Notes: generated from the sequence alone by a model not told the origin. Shown: positions 1-6,301, numbered from the stretch's first letter. The stretch is 16,866 nt of DNA from JAGVWT01 sp964538405 (GCA_964538405.1 CAZIET010000008.1:1-16866); one strand, 5' to 3'. Numbers and translations: made by a program.

Positions 1-434
1 CTGTAAACTCCAATTCCTGCTACTCCTCCACCTAAACCATAAATTAAACCTTCTTTTGTAAGTGGTGCAGTTGCTTTATATATTCCTAATGTACCTTGTG
101 CAATATCCAAATCAAAAGCCTTTCCCAATGCTATGGGTTTCGCTAAAATTCCCTCTGCATCTTTAAGACTAATATAATCTTGGCGAAGTTCGTTTGCCCT
201 ATTTGCACTTGAATAGCATAATTCTGGAATACTATCTTTTCTATCCCAACAATATTTTGCTTGAATGAATGCTTCGTCAGCATGTCCGCCCAATCTTTGT
301 AAATAGGCTTGATAGAATCCTGGACCTTGTAATCCAATAGCAACTCCAAGGGTAAATGCTCCTGCTTTTGCTAATTTATCCAATCCTCTTCCAGTTGTTT
401 TTACGGGATGCTTAACCATATCCATTATTGCCAT
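1..434 (-). CDS. Partial hypothetical protein, possibly DUF2937-like
   Basis: An open minus-strand frame starts at ATG 434 and runs off the left edge after 144 codons without a stop, so the C-terminus is missing. It begins MAIMDMVKHPVKTTGRGLDK, followed by a hydrophobic glycine-containing stretch (about residues 25-36). The motif GPGFYQAYLQRLGGHADEA sits at about residues 37-55. The P-x-F-x3-Y-x-QRLGGH-x2-EA pattern recalls bacterial DUF2937 membrane proteins from memory, but no search was possible. A second hydrophobic glycine-rich segment begins at about residue 130. The start is supported by a TATA-like box 26 nt upstream, implying a leaderless mRNA. ATG 425 and ATG 419 are possible alternative starts. 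It lies downstream of ftsY on the same strand but has its own promoter. Function unknown. Confidence 0.75.
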   Translation of the reverse strand, partial: MAIMDMVKHPVKTTGRGLDKLAKAGAFTLGVAIGLQGPGFYQAYLQRLGGHADEAFIQAKYCWDRKDSIPELCYSSANRANELRQDYISLKDAEGILAKPIALGKAFDLDIAQGTLGIYKATAPLTKEGLIYGLGGGVAGIGVY

Positions 435-454
435 AAAAATTCAAGAAATAAACA

Positions 455-464
455 CTATATAAAT
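455..464 (-). promoter_or_regulatory. TATA box of the partial gene at 1-434
   Basis: On the minus strand this reads ATTTATATAG, centred about 26 nt before ATG 434. That is the spacing expected for an archaeal leaderless transcript. It lies in the 59-bp gap after the ftsY stop codon. Confidence 0.6.
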
Positions 465-493
465 CTTTCTATCTTGTTACTACTTATAAGTTA

Positions 494-1600
494 TTATAAA
501 CCTAATCTTTCCACAAATTTATTTTTATCAAAAATTTCTATTTTACTATAATCTTGTCCAGTACCCAAAAAGAGAATCGGTTTTTTTGTAACATATCCTA
601 CAGAAAGTGCTGTTCCGCCCTTTTCATCTATGTCTGATTTTGTAAGGATTATTCCGTCAATTCCAATTGCTTCATTGAAACTCTTTGCCTGTAAAACTAC
701 ATCATTTCCTGTTATGCTTTCTCCAACGAAAATTTTCAAATCTGGCTTGCAGACTCTTGCTATCTTTTCTATTTCCCTTAACAAATCCTTTGCAGTATGC
801 ATTCTTCCTGCAGTGTCAATAAGAACGCAATCAATCAAATTTTTTTCAGCATATTTTATTGCGTCAAAACCAACGGATGCTGGATCACTCCCATATTCAT
901 GAGAAATGACTTTTATTTCTAGTTTGTCCCCATGTTTTTTCAATTGTTCAATGCTTGCTGCCCTGAATGTATCTCCTGCAGCCATAACGGAGGAGATTTT
1001 CTGGTCTTTTAGATAATCCGCAATCTTTGCCACACTAGTAGTTTTTCCAGATCCATTTATCCCACAGAACAAAATCACATACGGCTTGCCTTCTGCTTTC
1101 TTTTTCCTTATATTATTGATAATGTCAAATGGCTCAACTAAAGTATCTTCAATTATTTTCCTTAATGTGTCTTTTATCTCTTCTTCAACCTCTTTTTTTA
1201 TGAATTCTTTGTTCACAACTCTTTCTTTCAATTTTCTTATTATCTGCTCAGTCACTTCAAATGCAACATTGTTTTCAAGAAGCAAGGTTTCTAATTCCTC
1301 AGAATAAATTTGGAAATCTTTTTCTGAAATTCTTACTTTTTGTAGTCTTGATGTTATTTTTTTGAAAAAAGATTCAGTTCCAGGTTTGTTCTCTTCTTCT
1401 ATTTCTTTTTTCAGTTTTTCAAGATCTGGCTGAAACTGCTGCATTCCTTCATTGAATTTTACAGGTATTTCCTTTTCAATTTTCTTCTTTTTTTCTTTAG
1501 GAGCCTTCTTTTCTTTCTTCTTAGGTTTTTCTTCCACACCTACTTTTTCAGAAATTTTTTTAGTCCAAGATTTCAGCTTTTCTTTAAACAGTTTAAACAT
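494..1600 (-). CDS. ftsY: FtsY, signal recognition particle receptor GTPase
   Basis: This is the archaeal SRP receptor, which docks SRP54-ribosome complexes at the membrane so secretory and membrane proteins can be inserted. From ATG 1600 it is 368 residues. Residues 1-60 are a highly charged Lys/Glu-rich A region. A helical N domain follows, then the G domain with G1 GINGSGKTTS (about 180-189), DTFRAA (about 210-215), DTAGR (262-266), TKSD (320-323) and a late GTGQ element. The frame is open to an ATG at 1645. However, MFKLFKEKLKSW at 1600 matches the usual FtsY start, and a TATA box lies at 1621-1630, between the two ATGs. The shorter form is therefore preferred. A second copy of the first 11 coding bases sits at 1723-1733 after an assembly gap, so the true upstream region is uncertain. 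Confidence 0.95.
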   Translation of the reverse strand: MFKLFKEKLKSWTKKISEKVGVEEKPKKKEKKAPKEKKKKIEKEIPVKFNEGMQQFQPDLEKLKKEIEEENKPGTESFFKKITSRLQKVRISEKDFQIYSEELETLLLENNVAFEVTEQIIRKLKERVVNKEFIKKEVEEEIKDTLRKIIEDTLVEPFDIINNIRKKKAEGKPYVILFCGINGSGKTTSVAKIADYLKDQKISSVMAAGDTFRAASIEQLKKHGDKLEIKVISHEYGSDPASVGFDAIKYAEKNLIDCVLIDTAGRMHTAKDLLREIEKIARVCKPDLKIFVGESITGNDVVLQAKSFNEAIGIDGIILTKSDIDEKGGTALSVGYVTKKPILFLGTGQDYSKIEIFDKNKFVERLGL

Positions 1601-1614
1601 AGGATTTGTATATT

Positions 1615-1712
1615 TTTTTCTTATATAAATTTTTATAAATGACACTTATTTTGCTAAGGTATGAAAGGGGTTTTAGTAATTCTTGACGGATTGGGAGATT
1701 TGCCTACAAAAC
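1615..1712 (+). repeat. 98-bp direct repeat, left copy: apgM promoter plus its first 17 codons, ending at Ns
   Basis: This segment matches 2538-2635 at 95 of 98 positions. The differences are transitions at 1642, 1644 and 1658, all upstream of the ATG at 1661. The 52 coding bases (MKGVLVILDGLGDLPTK and one base more) are identical to the start of apgM. The copy is cut off by the N run, so it is a truncated apgM 5' end and not a working gene. The most likely origin is the end of a contig from a strain or haplotype in which ftsY and apgM are directly adjacent. Confidence 0.9.
1621..1630 (-). promoter_or_regulatory. TATA box for ftsY in the left-contig version of the junction
   Basis: The minus strand reads ATTTATATAA, centred about 25 nt before ATG 1600. 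An adjacent TTTATAAAT at 1632-1640 would serve the apgM start copy at 1661 on the plus strand. In this version ftsY and apgM are therefore divergent from one 60-bp promoter region. Confidence 0.55.
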
Positions 1713-1722
1713 NNNNNNNNNN
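1713..1722. other. Assembly gap, ten Ns
   Basis: Ten consecutive Ns separate the truncated apgM start copy from sequence that begins with the first bases of ftsY. The true gap size is unknown and may be negative, meaning the flanking contigs overlap. Confidence 0.99.
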
Positions 1723-1733
1723 AGTTTAAACAT
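1723..1733 (-). other. Second copy of the ftsY start (first 11 bases)
   Basis: AGTTTAAACAT is identical to 1590-1600. On the minus strand it reads ATGTTTAAACT, the first codons (M F K L) of ftsY. A TATA-like box lies at 1751-1764, correctly spaced for this ATG. This suggests that the right-hand contig begins inside the start of ftsY. In that version ftsY would be joined directly to the SDR locus. Confidence 0.7.
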
Positions 1734-1750
1734 GAAACAGATAATTGTAG

Positions 1751-1764
1751 AATATTTATAAATT
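1751..1764. promoter_or_regulatory. Near-palindromic TATA box, shared by SDR gene (plus) and ftsY start copy (minus)
   Basis: The sequence AATATTTATAAATT is centred 29 nt before SDR ATG 1787 on the plus strand. It is also centred about 25 nt before the ftsY ATG copy at 1733 on the minus strand. It could serve either gene or both. The polypyrimidine-rich TTGTCCTCCTT between the box and ATG 1787 is not a Shine-Dalgarno sequence. Confidence 0.55.
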
Positions 1765-1786
1765 AAGTTGTCCTCCTTAAAACAAG

Positions 1787-2530
1787 ATGAAACATAAAGG
1801 TAAAGTCGCTTTGGTTACTGGTTCTAGTAGAGGTATTGGAAAAGCTGTTGCATTGGAATTAGCAAAAGAAGGAGCTAAGTTGGTCATTAATAGCGATCGA
1901 TCTAAAGATGATGGGCAAAATGTAGTGGATGAAATTAAATTAATGAAGGGTGATGCAATCTTTATTGAATGTGATGTTTCAAATGAAGAACAAGTAAAAA
2001 GTATGGTTAAAAAGGCAATTGAAAAATTTGGGAAAATTGATATTTTAGTTAATAATGCAGGAATAGTTTATGATATTCCCTTTTTTGAAAAGACAACAAA
2101 AGAATGGAGAAGAACTTTAGATGTTAATTTATTTGGAACTTATTTTTGCTCAAAGTATGCTGCAATTGAAATGAAGAAAAACAAAACAAAATGCGCAATT
2201 GTCAATCTTTCTTCAACAAATGGAATTGATGTCTTTGCCCCTACTTCTGCAGATTATAATATCTCTAAAGCAGGAATAGCTACCTTAACAAAAGATTTAG
2301 CAATGGAACTTGGACCAAACATAAGAGTAAATGCGGTAGCTCCTGGATGGGTTGATACAGATATAAACAAGAAATTACCAAAAGATTACATAAAAAAAGA
2401 AACTGAGAGAATTTTCATAAAACGATTTGCCAAACCTGAAGAAATTGCTAAAGTCGTGTCTTTTTTGGTATCAGATGATGCTAGCTTTGTTAACGGCTCA
2501 GTGGTAAGAATTGACGGCGGTTACAACTAG
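1787..2530 (+). CDS. Short-chain dehydrogenase/reductase, FabG-like
   Basis: A 247-residue classical SDR that uses NAD(P)H to reduce, or NAD(P) to oxidise, a carbonyl or alcohol substrate. The Rossmann nucleotide motif TGSSRGIG is at 11-18 and the acidic CDV motif at 62-64. NNAG is at 89-92. The catalytic tetrad is Asn114, Ser143, Tyr157 and Lys161 (in DYNISKAG). It ends with the NGSVVRIDGGYN tail typical of FabG-type enzymes. Length is normal for the family. No fatty acid or polyketide genes adjoin it, so the substrate cannot be assigned; 3-oxoacyl-ACP reductase is only the default annotation. It sits between two copies of the apgM promoter region. It may therefore be absent from some strains of the population. 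Confidence 0.92.
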   Translation: MKHKGKVALVTGSSRGIGKAVALELAKEGAKLVINSDRSKDDGQNVVDEIKLMKGDAIFIECDVSNEEQVKSMVKKAIEKFGKIDILVNNAGIVYDIPFFEKTTKEWRRTLDVNLFGTYFCSKYAAIEMKKNKTKCAIVNLSSTNGIDVFAPTSADYNISKAGIATLTKDLAMELGPNIRVNAVAPGWVDTDINKKLPKDYIKKETERIFIKRFAKPEEIAKVVSFLVSDDASFVNGSVVRIDGGYN

Positions 2531-2537
2531 AACAATA

Positions 2538-2635
2538 TTTTTCTTATATAAATTTTTATAAATGGCGCTTATTTTGCTAAAGTATGAAAGGGGTTTTAGT
2601 AATTCTTGACGGATTGGGAGATTTGCCTACAAAAC
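2538..2635 (+). repeat. 98-bp direct repeat, right copy: apgM promoter and first codons
   Basis: This is the intact partner of 1615-1712, with three transitions between them. Here the reading frame continues into complete apgM. The two copies bracket the N gap and the SDR gene. Confidence 0.9.
2555..2563 (+). promoter_or_regulatory. TATA box of apgM
   Basis: TTTATAAAT is centred 25 nt before ATG 2584, consistent with a leaderless mRNA. It is retained exactly in the left repeat copy at 1632-1640. Confidence 0.6.
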
Positions 2636-3831
2636 TACTCGGAGATAAAACGCCTTTAGAGGCTGCAGATACCCCTAATTTGGATTTCTTGGCCAATAGG
2701 GGAGAGATTGGATATTTGTATACTGTGAAACCAGGATATGTTCCAGAATCTAATGAAGGAATAACCTCGATTTTCGGAAATGATTTAACCTCCAGCACAA
2801 GAGGTCAATTAGAAGGAAGAGGAACTGATTTGGAAATTGTTCGAGGTGATTTGGTTTTGAGGACAAACTTTGCGACGATAGACAATATTGAGGCAGGAAA
2901 CATCATCGACAGAAGGGTAGGAAGGACTTTAACAACAAAAGAGGCAGAAATTCTTGCAAAGGACATAAACAAAATAGAACTTCCCGTTAAATTCACATTC
3001 AAGCCCACCGTGCAGCACCGCGGAGTGCTTGTTTTCAAGGGAGGATTTTCAGACAACTTCATGGGAAATGACAAGACTTATTTTCAAACCAATGTTCAAG
3101 AAACTACGAAAGTAAAACCATGTAAGCCGTTGGACGATGATGATAATTCACAATATTCTGTGAACATACTTAATGAATTTCTAGAAAAGGTTTACGAAGT
3201 TTTGAAGGACCATCCTATTAATCAAATAAGAAAAGAGAAAGGAATGATGCCTGCAAATTATTTAATTGTAAGAGATCCCGGAAGCGAACCTCCAAAATTA
3301 AAACTGTACAAAAAATGGATGGCTGTTGCATATATGCCTCTTGAAATTGGTTTTGCCAAGACTTCTGGAATGAAGGTTTATTCTTTCAAATATCCTAAAT
3401 TGAAAAAATATGATGCATACGCAAATATCCACAAGGGTTTGAAAAAGGCATGCAAGTCTTCCATATGGAATTTGAGATGGCATTCTGGAAGATACGATTA
3501 TGCGTATATTCATATAAAAGAAACAGATGAACCAGGACATGACAACAAGCCCTTGGAGAAAAAAATGATGTTAGAGTATATAGACAGAACATTAATTGCT
3601 TTTTTGAGAAGGTTTGCCGTAAAGAAAGGATTGAAAATTGTGGTTACTGGAGATCATTCAACTCCATGCAGGCTGAAAAATCATTCTGCCGATCCAGTTC
3701 CTGTACTGTTTTATGACGGTTCCAAGCCTTCAATTCCTAAAGAAAAATCTTTCAATGAAAGAATGGCTCGAGTGGGATCTCTTGGAAGGATGCAGGGAAA
3801 GGATTTATTCAGAAAAGTCGGATTTGTTTAA
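2584..3831 (+). CDS. apgM: 2,3-bisphosphoglycerate-independent phosphoglycerate mutase, archaeal type
   Basis: This enzyme interconverts 3-phosphoglycerate and 2-phosphoglycerate in glycolysis and gluconeogenesis, using two divalent metals and a phosphoserine intermediate. It is 415 residues, normal for the archaeal family. It opens with the metal-binding MKGVLVILDGLGD (Asp9), followed by TPLEAADTPNLD. The nucleophile aligns to Ser56 in PESNEGITSIFG. The residue after it is Asn57, where I recall Asp as usual. The rest of the alkaline-phosphatase-fold metal site is present: DEPGHD (Asp315, His319), TGDHSTPC (Asp357, His358) and KNHSADPVPV (His367). It is transcribed from its own TATA box. The first 17 codons are duplicated before the assembly gap at 1713. 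Confidence 0.95.
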   Translation: MKGVLVILDGLGDLPTKLLGDKTPLEAADTPNLDFLANRGEIGYLYTVKPGYVPESNEGITSIFGNDLTSSTRGQLEGRGTDLEIVRGDLVLRTNFATIDNIEAGNIIDRRVGRTLTTKEAEILAKDINKIELPVKFTFKPTVQHRGVLVFKGGFSDNFMGNDKTYFQTNVQETTKVKPCKPLDDDDNSQYSVNILNEFLEKVYEVLKDHPINQIRKEKGMMPANYLIVRDPGSEPPKLKLYKKWMAVAYMPLEIGFAKTSGMKVYSFKYPKLKKYDAYANIHKGLKKACKSSIWNLRWHSGRYDYAYIHIKETDEPGHDNKPLEKKMMLEYIDRTLIAFLRRFAVKKGLKIVVTGDHSTPCRLKNHSADPVPVLFYDGSKPSIPKEKSFNERMARVGSLGRMQGKDLFRKVGFV

Positions 3832-3874
3832 TTACAATAACAATTCTTAAAAACACAGCTTGTTTTTTGTCAAA

Positions 3875-4423
3875 ATGATCACTTACAATGACATATATGA
3901 ATTTTCCAGAAAAGAGAAGGTGCAGTCTGAATTGCAGAAATTGCCAGAAGGATTCCTTCTTGATGTTGCAGATTACTTGAAGGAAAAAAAAGTCATGGTT
4001 TCAAGGGATGAAGATTCTCTTTCAGATTCCAGCACGAAGACAAAAAAACAGCTTGAAAACGCAAGAACCTTGTTCAAGGAGCTGATTGTGATAAGAAGAA
4101 AGAAAATACTTAATCTGATTCTTATTGCGGCTGAAGTCGGGATGTCAAGAAGAGATTTTGACAACATGATGGATTTTGAAAAGCAACTATTCAATGAGCT
4201 AATGACGTGCATTGAAAATTCAAACAAGAAAATAAGCAGCGTGCTTGAAAATGGAAATAACGGAAAAGAAATGCTTGTGTTCAAAGATGATGTTGCTGAA
4301 TTCATGGGTTTTAATGGAGAAAGATTGGGTGAATTCAAAAAGGGACAGACTGCAACATTGCCAAAAGAGATAGCAAAAATTCTTATTGAAGATGGAAAAG
4401 CTGAGCTGATAAAATTGAACTAA
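3875..4423 (+). CDS. GINS complex subunit, archaeal Gins51-like
   Basis: GINS joins MCM and Cdc45/GAN-like factors in the archaeal replicative helicase. The 182-residue product starts MITYNDIYEFSRKEK. An alpha-helical A domain follows (about 1-110, including LQKLPEGFLLDVADYLKEKK). The small beta-rich B domain is at the C-terminus (about 130-182), with the pattern VFKDDVAEFMG, FKKGQTATLPKEIAKILI, DGKAELI. A C-terminal B domain is the arrangement of the Gins51 (Sld5/Psf1-like) class rather than Gins23. The frame is open back to a TTG at 3860, but ATG 3875 matches the family start. A weak TATA-like CTTAAAAA lies about 27 nt before it. It is 43 bp downstream of apgM. Confidence 0.85.
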   Translation: MITYNDIYEFSRKEKVQSELQKLPEGFLLDVADYLKEKKVMVSRDEDSLSDSSTKTKKQLENARTLFKELIVIRRKKILNLILIAAEVGMSRRDFDNMMDFEKQLFNELMTCIENSNKKISSVLENGNNGKEMLVFKDDVAEFMGFNGERLGEFKKGQTATLPKEIAKILIEDGKAELIKLN

Positions 4424-4425
4424 AA

Positions 4426-4434
4426 CTTTATAAG
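4426..4434 (+). promoter_or_regulatory. TATA box of the membrane protein gene at 4456
   Basis: CTTTATAAG is centred 26 nt before ATG 4456. This favours that start over the in-frame GTG at 4441, which would fall before the transcription start. Confidence 0.55.
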
Positions 4435-4455
4435 ACAAAGGTGCTTTCTCTTGTC

Positions 4456-4782
4456 ATGATTCTTGAAAAGACGCAGTTCCAGTATTTGGTTCTTTTTACA
4501 ATAGTTGTAAGCCTTTTTAGTTTACAGCAAATCCTTCCTGTGATATATTTAAAGTATTATTATTGGATTATCTCTTTTGCGATAATCTTATTTGGATTGC
4601 TGATGGTTACATTGAATATTAATGAAGCAATATCTGAAAGAAATGGATTGAAAAAAAGTTTCAGTAAATGGCTTTCCTTTGTGATTTATGTATTTAGTTC
4701 GTTGGTGGGATTTATAGTTGTGGCCTTGGGAATTTATTTTCTATTAGTGTTAGCTGGATTAATCAATGCACCAATAATTTAG
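4456..4782 (+). CDS. Small hypothetical membrane protein, three predicted TM segments
   Basis: The 108-residue product, starting MILEKTQFQYLVLF, has three hydrophobic spans at about residues 9-27, 34-53 and 73-103. The last may be one long or two short helices. A charged loop (NEAISERNGLKKSFSK) lies between the second and third. I recognise no family, and no catalytic motif is visible. The start at 4456 is chosen from the TATA spacing. The stop codon lies three bases before the 3' end of tRNA-Thr on the opposite strand. Confidence 0.75.
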   Translation: MILEKTQFQYLVLFTIVVSLFSLQQILPVIYLKYYYWIISFAIILFGLLMVTLNINEAISERNGLKKSFSKWLSFVIYVFSSLVGFIVVALGIYFLLVLAGLINAPII

Positions 4783-4785
4783 AAA

Positions 4786-4860
4786 AGCCTGTAGCAGGAT
4801 TTGAACCTGCGACCCCCAGTTTACAAAACTGATGCTCTAACCGGACTGAGCTATACAGGC
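4786..4860 (-). tRNA. tRNA-Thr (anticodon TGT)
   Basis: The cloverleaf is complete on the minus strand. The acceptor is GCCTGTA with TACAGGC, and the D arm has GCTC with GAGC. The anticodon stem TCAGT/ACTGG closes the loop TTTGTAA, giving anticodon TGT. The T arm is GCAGG-TTCAAAT-CCTGC and the discriminator is T. CCA is not encoded and no intron is present. It is convergent with the membrane protein gene ending at 4782. Confidence 0.95.
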
Positions 4861-4883
4861 CTAATTATTATAGAATAAAATTT

Positions 4884-4892
4884 GTTTAAAAG
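4884..4892 (-). promoter_or_regulatory. TATA box of tRNA-Thr
   Basis: The minus strand reads CTTTTAAAC, centred about 28 nt before the tRNA 5' end. It directly follows the eS1 stop codon. Confidence 0.5.
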
Positions 4893-4895
4893 ACT

Positions 4896-5441
4896 TTAGG
4901 AATGGGTATTTTTCTTTTCAACTTTAAGAACTCTTATCTCACATAAGGATAAGGGATAAATCTTTTTCAAACTAGTATTCAACTGCTTCTGTATTGTTCC
5001 TCTTATTGTTTCGTCAAAGATTTCCTCAGAATTTTTGTTCTTGAAATAATTTGAAAGGTCTTCTCTTGCTTTTTCTCTCAAAGCTTTCCTTATCGCTCGG
5101 GAAACCTTCCTTCTTGTAACCATGAATGGTTTTACAGTTATTTTTCCATCCTTAGTTTCTGTTGTAAAAGAGTCCTCAACATAATTCGTTCCTTTTCTAA
5201 CCATTCTTCTAAGGAAGTAAGGGAGTAATTTTATTTGAATGGCTTTTGTCATTGGTTTTCCATCTTCCATCTTAACTTGCAATTGAAGCAACATACTTTT
5301 TCCTTTCAAGGTTCTTGTTAGGTCGTAATTGATTATTCTTCCATCAAGTTCACCTATCTCATAAGCCTGCAATTGAGTTTCCTGACTAACCAACGGGATT
5401 TCAACATCAAAAAATTTCTTCTTTCTTTTCTCTTGTGCCAT
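4896..5441 (-). CDS. rps3ae: Small-subunit ribosomal protein eS1 (S3ae)
   Basis: A 181-residue 30S ribosomal protein of the S3Ae/eS1 family shared by archaea and eukaryotes, located on the platform near the mRNA exit. Family landmarks are KKKFFDVEIPLV near the start, then LDGRIINYDLTRTLKGKS. RRMVRKGTNYVEDSF and VKPFMVTRRKVSRAIRKALR lie in the middle, and LKKIYPLSLCEIRVLKVEKK at the C-terminus. Length is slightly short for the family. Its start codon lies one base beyond the stop of the eL42 gene, so the two are co-transcribed from the promoter at 5782-5792. Confidence 0.95.
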   Translation of the reverse strand: MAQEKRKKKFFDVEIPLVSQETQLQAYEIGELDGRIINYDLTRTLKGKSMLLQLQVKMEDGKPMTKAIQIKLLPYFLRRMVRKGTNYVEDSFTTETKDGKITVKPFMVTRRKVSRAIRKALREKAREDLSNYFKNKNSEEIFDETIRGTIQKQLNTSLKKIYPLSLCEIRVLKVEKKNTHS

Positions 5442-5442
5442 T

Positions 5443-5760
5443 TTATTCTTGTATTACCTTTCCTGTTCTTTTATTTCTTCTTCCAAGCCTGTATTTAGAC
5501 TTTCCGCATGTTTCACAAGTGTACATTATGTTTGTTTTCTTGTTAGTCTTAGTCTTTCTTTTATTCTTCGTTATAGGTGGTTTTGAACCCCACTTGCCTT
5601 TGTTTCCTATCCCCCTTCCCTCTCCACGAAGTCTTGCTCTATGTTTTGAACCTCTTGTTAAAGTTCCCCTTGTAAATCCTGTTCCAACTAGCTTGATTTT
5701 CTGGTCTGTGACCTTTTTACAATAAGGGCAGAACCTGTGTGTTTTTTTTGGCAACTTCAT
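5443..5760 (-). CDS. rpl44e: Large-subunit ribosomal protein eL42 (L44e)
   Basis: A 105-residue zinc-ribbon ribosomal protein of the L44e/eL42 family, which contacts the 3' end of E-site tRNA. It has CPYC (Cys11, Cys14) and CETC (Cys82, Cys85) as the zinc knuckles. The family loop GNKGKWGSKPP is at about 52-62, and the interior is very basic. It ends with the typical YRLGRRNKRTGKVIQE tail. It is first in an eL42-eS1 pair whose genes are separated by one base. The start ATG 5760 has a TATA-like box 27 nt upstream and no Shine-Dalgarno sequence. Confidence 0.95.
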   Translation of the reverse strand: MKLPKKTHRFCPYCKKVTDQKIKLVGTGFTRGTLTRGSKHRARLRGEGRGIGNKGKWGSKPPITKNKRKTKTNKKTNIMYTCETCGKSKYRLGRRNKRTGKVIQE

Positions 5761-5781
5761 GTGGTGATGAGAAAAAATAGG

Positions 5782-5792
5782 TTTTTAAAATT
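5782..5792 (-). promoter_or_regulatory. TATA box of the eL42-eS1 operon
   Basis: The minus strand reads AATTTTAAAAA, centred about 27 nt before ATG 5760. The region 5761-5848 also carries the divergent promoter of the gene at 5849. Confidence 0.5.
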
Positions 5793-5821
5793 AATCTATT
5801 AAGAATTCAGAACATAAATTG

Positions 5822-5829
5822 ATTTAAAG
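5822..5829 (+). promoter_or_regulatory. TATA-like box of the gene at 5849
   Basis: ATTTAAAG is centred about 24 nt before ATG 5849. A second AT-rich element (AAAATATAG) is closer to the start and less well placed. Confidence 0.4.
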
Positions 5830-5848
5830 CAAAATATAGTTTTTTCCT

Positions 5849-6229
5849 ATGATAAATCGTCTTGAAGTTAAAGCACTAACACTTGAAGAAGCTAGATCTC
5901 TTTTAGGTTATGATTCGGCAGTTGATCTTAGGGTGGTTTTGAATAGAAAATTAGATAGATCTTTTCGCGCTGAAACACGAACTCTTAATTGCTTAAGAAA
6001 TTCTAATTGCGTTTACATTGGAGATATAGTGGGCTCTCTTTTAGAGGTTAGTGGGAATCTTTATCGGTATTTTTTAGAATCGCGTTCAGATAGAAACCCC
6101 CATATAAATAGAGTAGATGGCGCTGGAAAAGTTACAATAAAGGATTTAAGTGAAGCGTTACAACATTTAGATCCAAAATTAAAAATAGGTGTTATTATGC
6201 CTCATGAAGAATGGTATACTGGAGAGTAA
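5849..6229 (+). CDS. Protein with RNA polymerase alpha-CTD-like helix-hairpin-helix domain
   Basis: A 126-residue protein not part of a recognised archaeal family. Residues 41-61 (RTLNCLRNSNCVYIGDIV core) closely resemble bacterial RpoA C-terminal domain, as in VRSANCLKAEAIHYIGDLV. Arg44, Asn47 and Cys48 match the DNA-contacting Arg265, Asn268 and Cys269 of E. coli alpha. After about 20 extra residues (67-88), GAGKVTIKDLSEAL aligns with the alpha GKKSLTEIKDVL segment. LKIGVIMP then aligns with LSLGMRLE. Gly93 and Thr96 match Gly296 and Ser299; Val95 replaces Lys298. Residues 1-30 form a separate short N-terminal region with a predicted helix (TLEEARSLLG). DNA or protein binding is inferred from the fold. 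The gene is divergent from the eL42-eS1 operon and ends one base before tRNA-Val. Confidence 0.75.
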   Translation: MINRLEVKALTLEEARSLLGYDSAVDLRVVLNRKLDRSFRAETRTLNCLRNSNCVYIGDIVGSLLEVSGNLYRYFLESRSDRNPHINRVDGAGKVTIKDLSEALQHLDPKLKIGVIMPHEEWYTGE

Positions 6230-6230
6230 A

Positions 6231-6301
6231 TGACCCTGCGAGGAGTTGAACCTCGGTCTTATCCACGTCAAGGATACGTCGTGCCGTTGGACCACAAGGT
6301 C
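6231..6301 (-). tRNA. tRNA-Val (anticodon GAC)
   Basis: On the minus strand the acceptor GACCTTG pairs with CAGGGTC, including one G-T pair. The D stem is GTC/GAC. The anticodon stem TATCC/GGATA closes the loop TTGACGT, giving anticodon GAC. The T arm is CGAGG-TTCAACT-CCTCG and the discriminator is A. It is 71 nt, without encoded CCA or intron. It is convergent with the gene ending at 6229. Confidence 0.93.

Noticed and set aside
143..349. 68-residue minus-strand frame
   Set aside because: It is out of frame with the longer, promoter-supported frame that starts at 434 and runs off the window edge. The longer frame carries the recognisable motif.
1601..1645. Upstream ATG at 1645 extending FtsY by 15 residues
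   Set aside because: The TATA box at 1621-1630 lies inside this extension, and the family start MFKLFKEKL is at 1600.
1732..1761. Plus-strand ATG reading MKQIIVEYL before a stop
   Set aside because: Nine codons, overlapping the ftsY start copy and the TATA region; it looks accidental.
1615..2635. Composite transposon-like unit: SDR gene flanked by 98-bp direct repeats
   Set aside because: No transposase, inverted termini or target duplication. One copy ends at an assembly gap, so an assembly or haplotype explanation is simpler.
3860..3874. TTG start adding five residues to the GINS protein
   Set aside because: ATG 3875 gives the normal family N-terminus and better promoter spacing.
4441..4455. 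GTG start for the membrane protein gene
   Set aside because: It would begin only about 10 nt after the TATA box, before the expected transcription start.
5764..5770. GTGATGA resembling a C box of a C/D guide RNA
   Set aside because: No matching D box, D' or C' elements at suitable distance; it is probably just the sequence next to the eL42 start.
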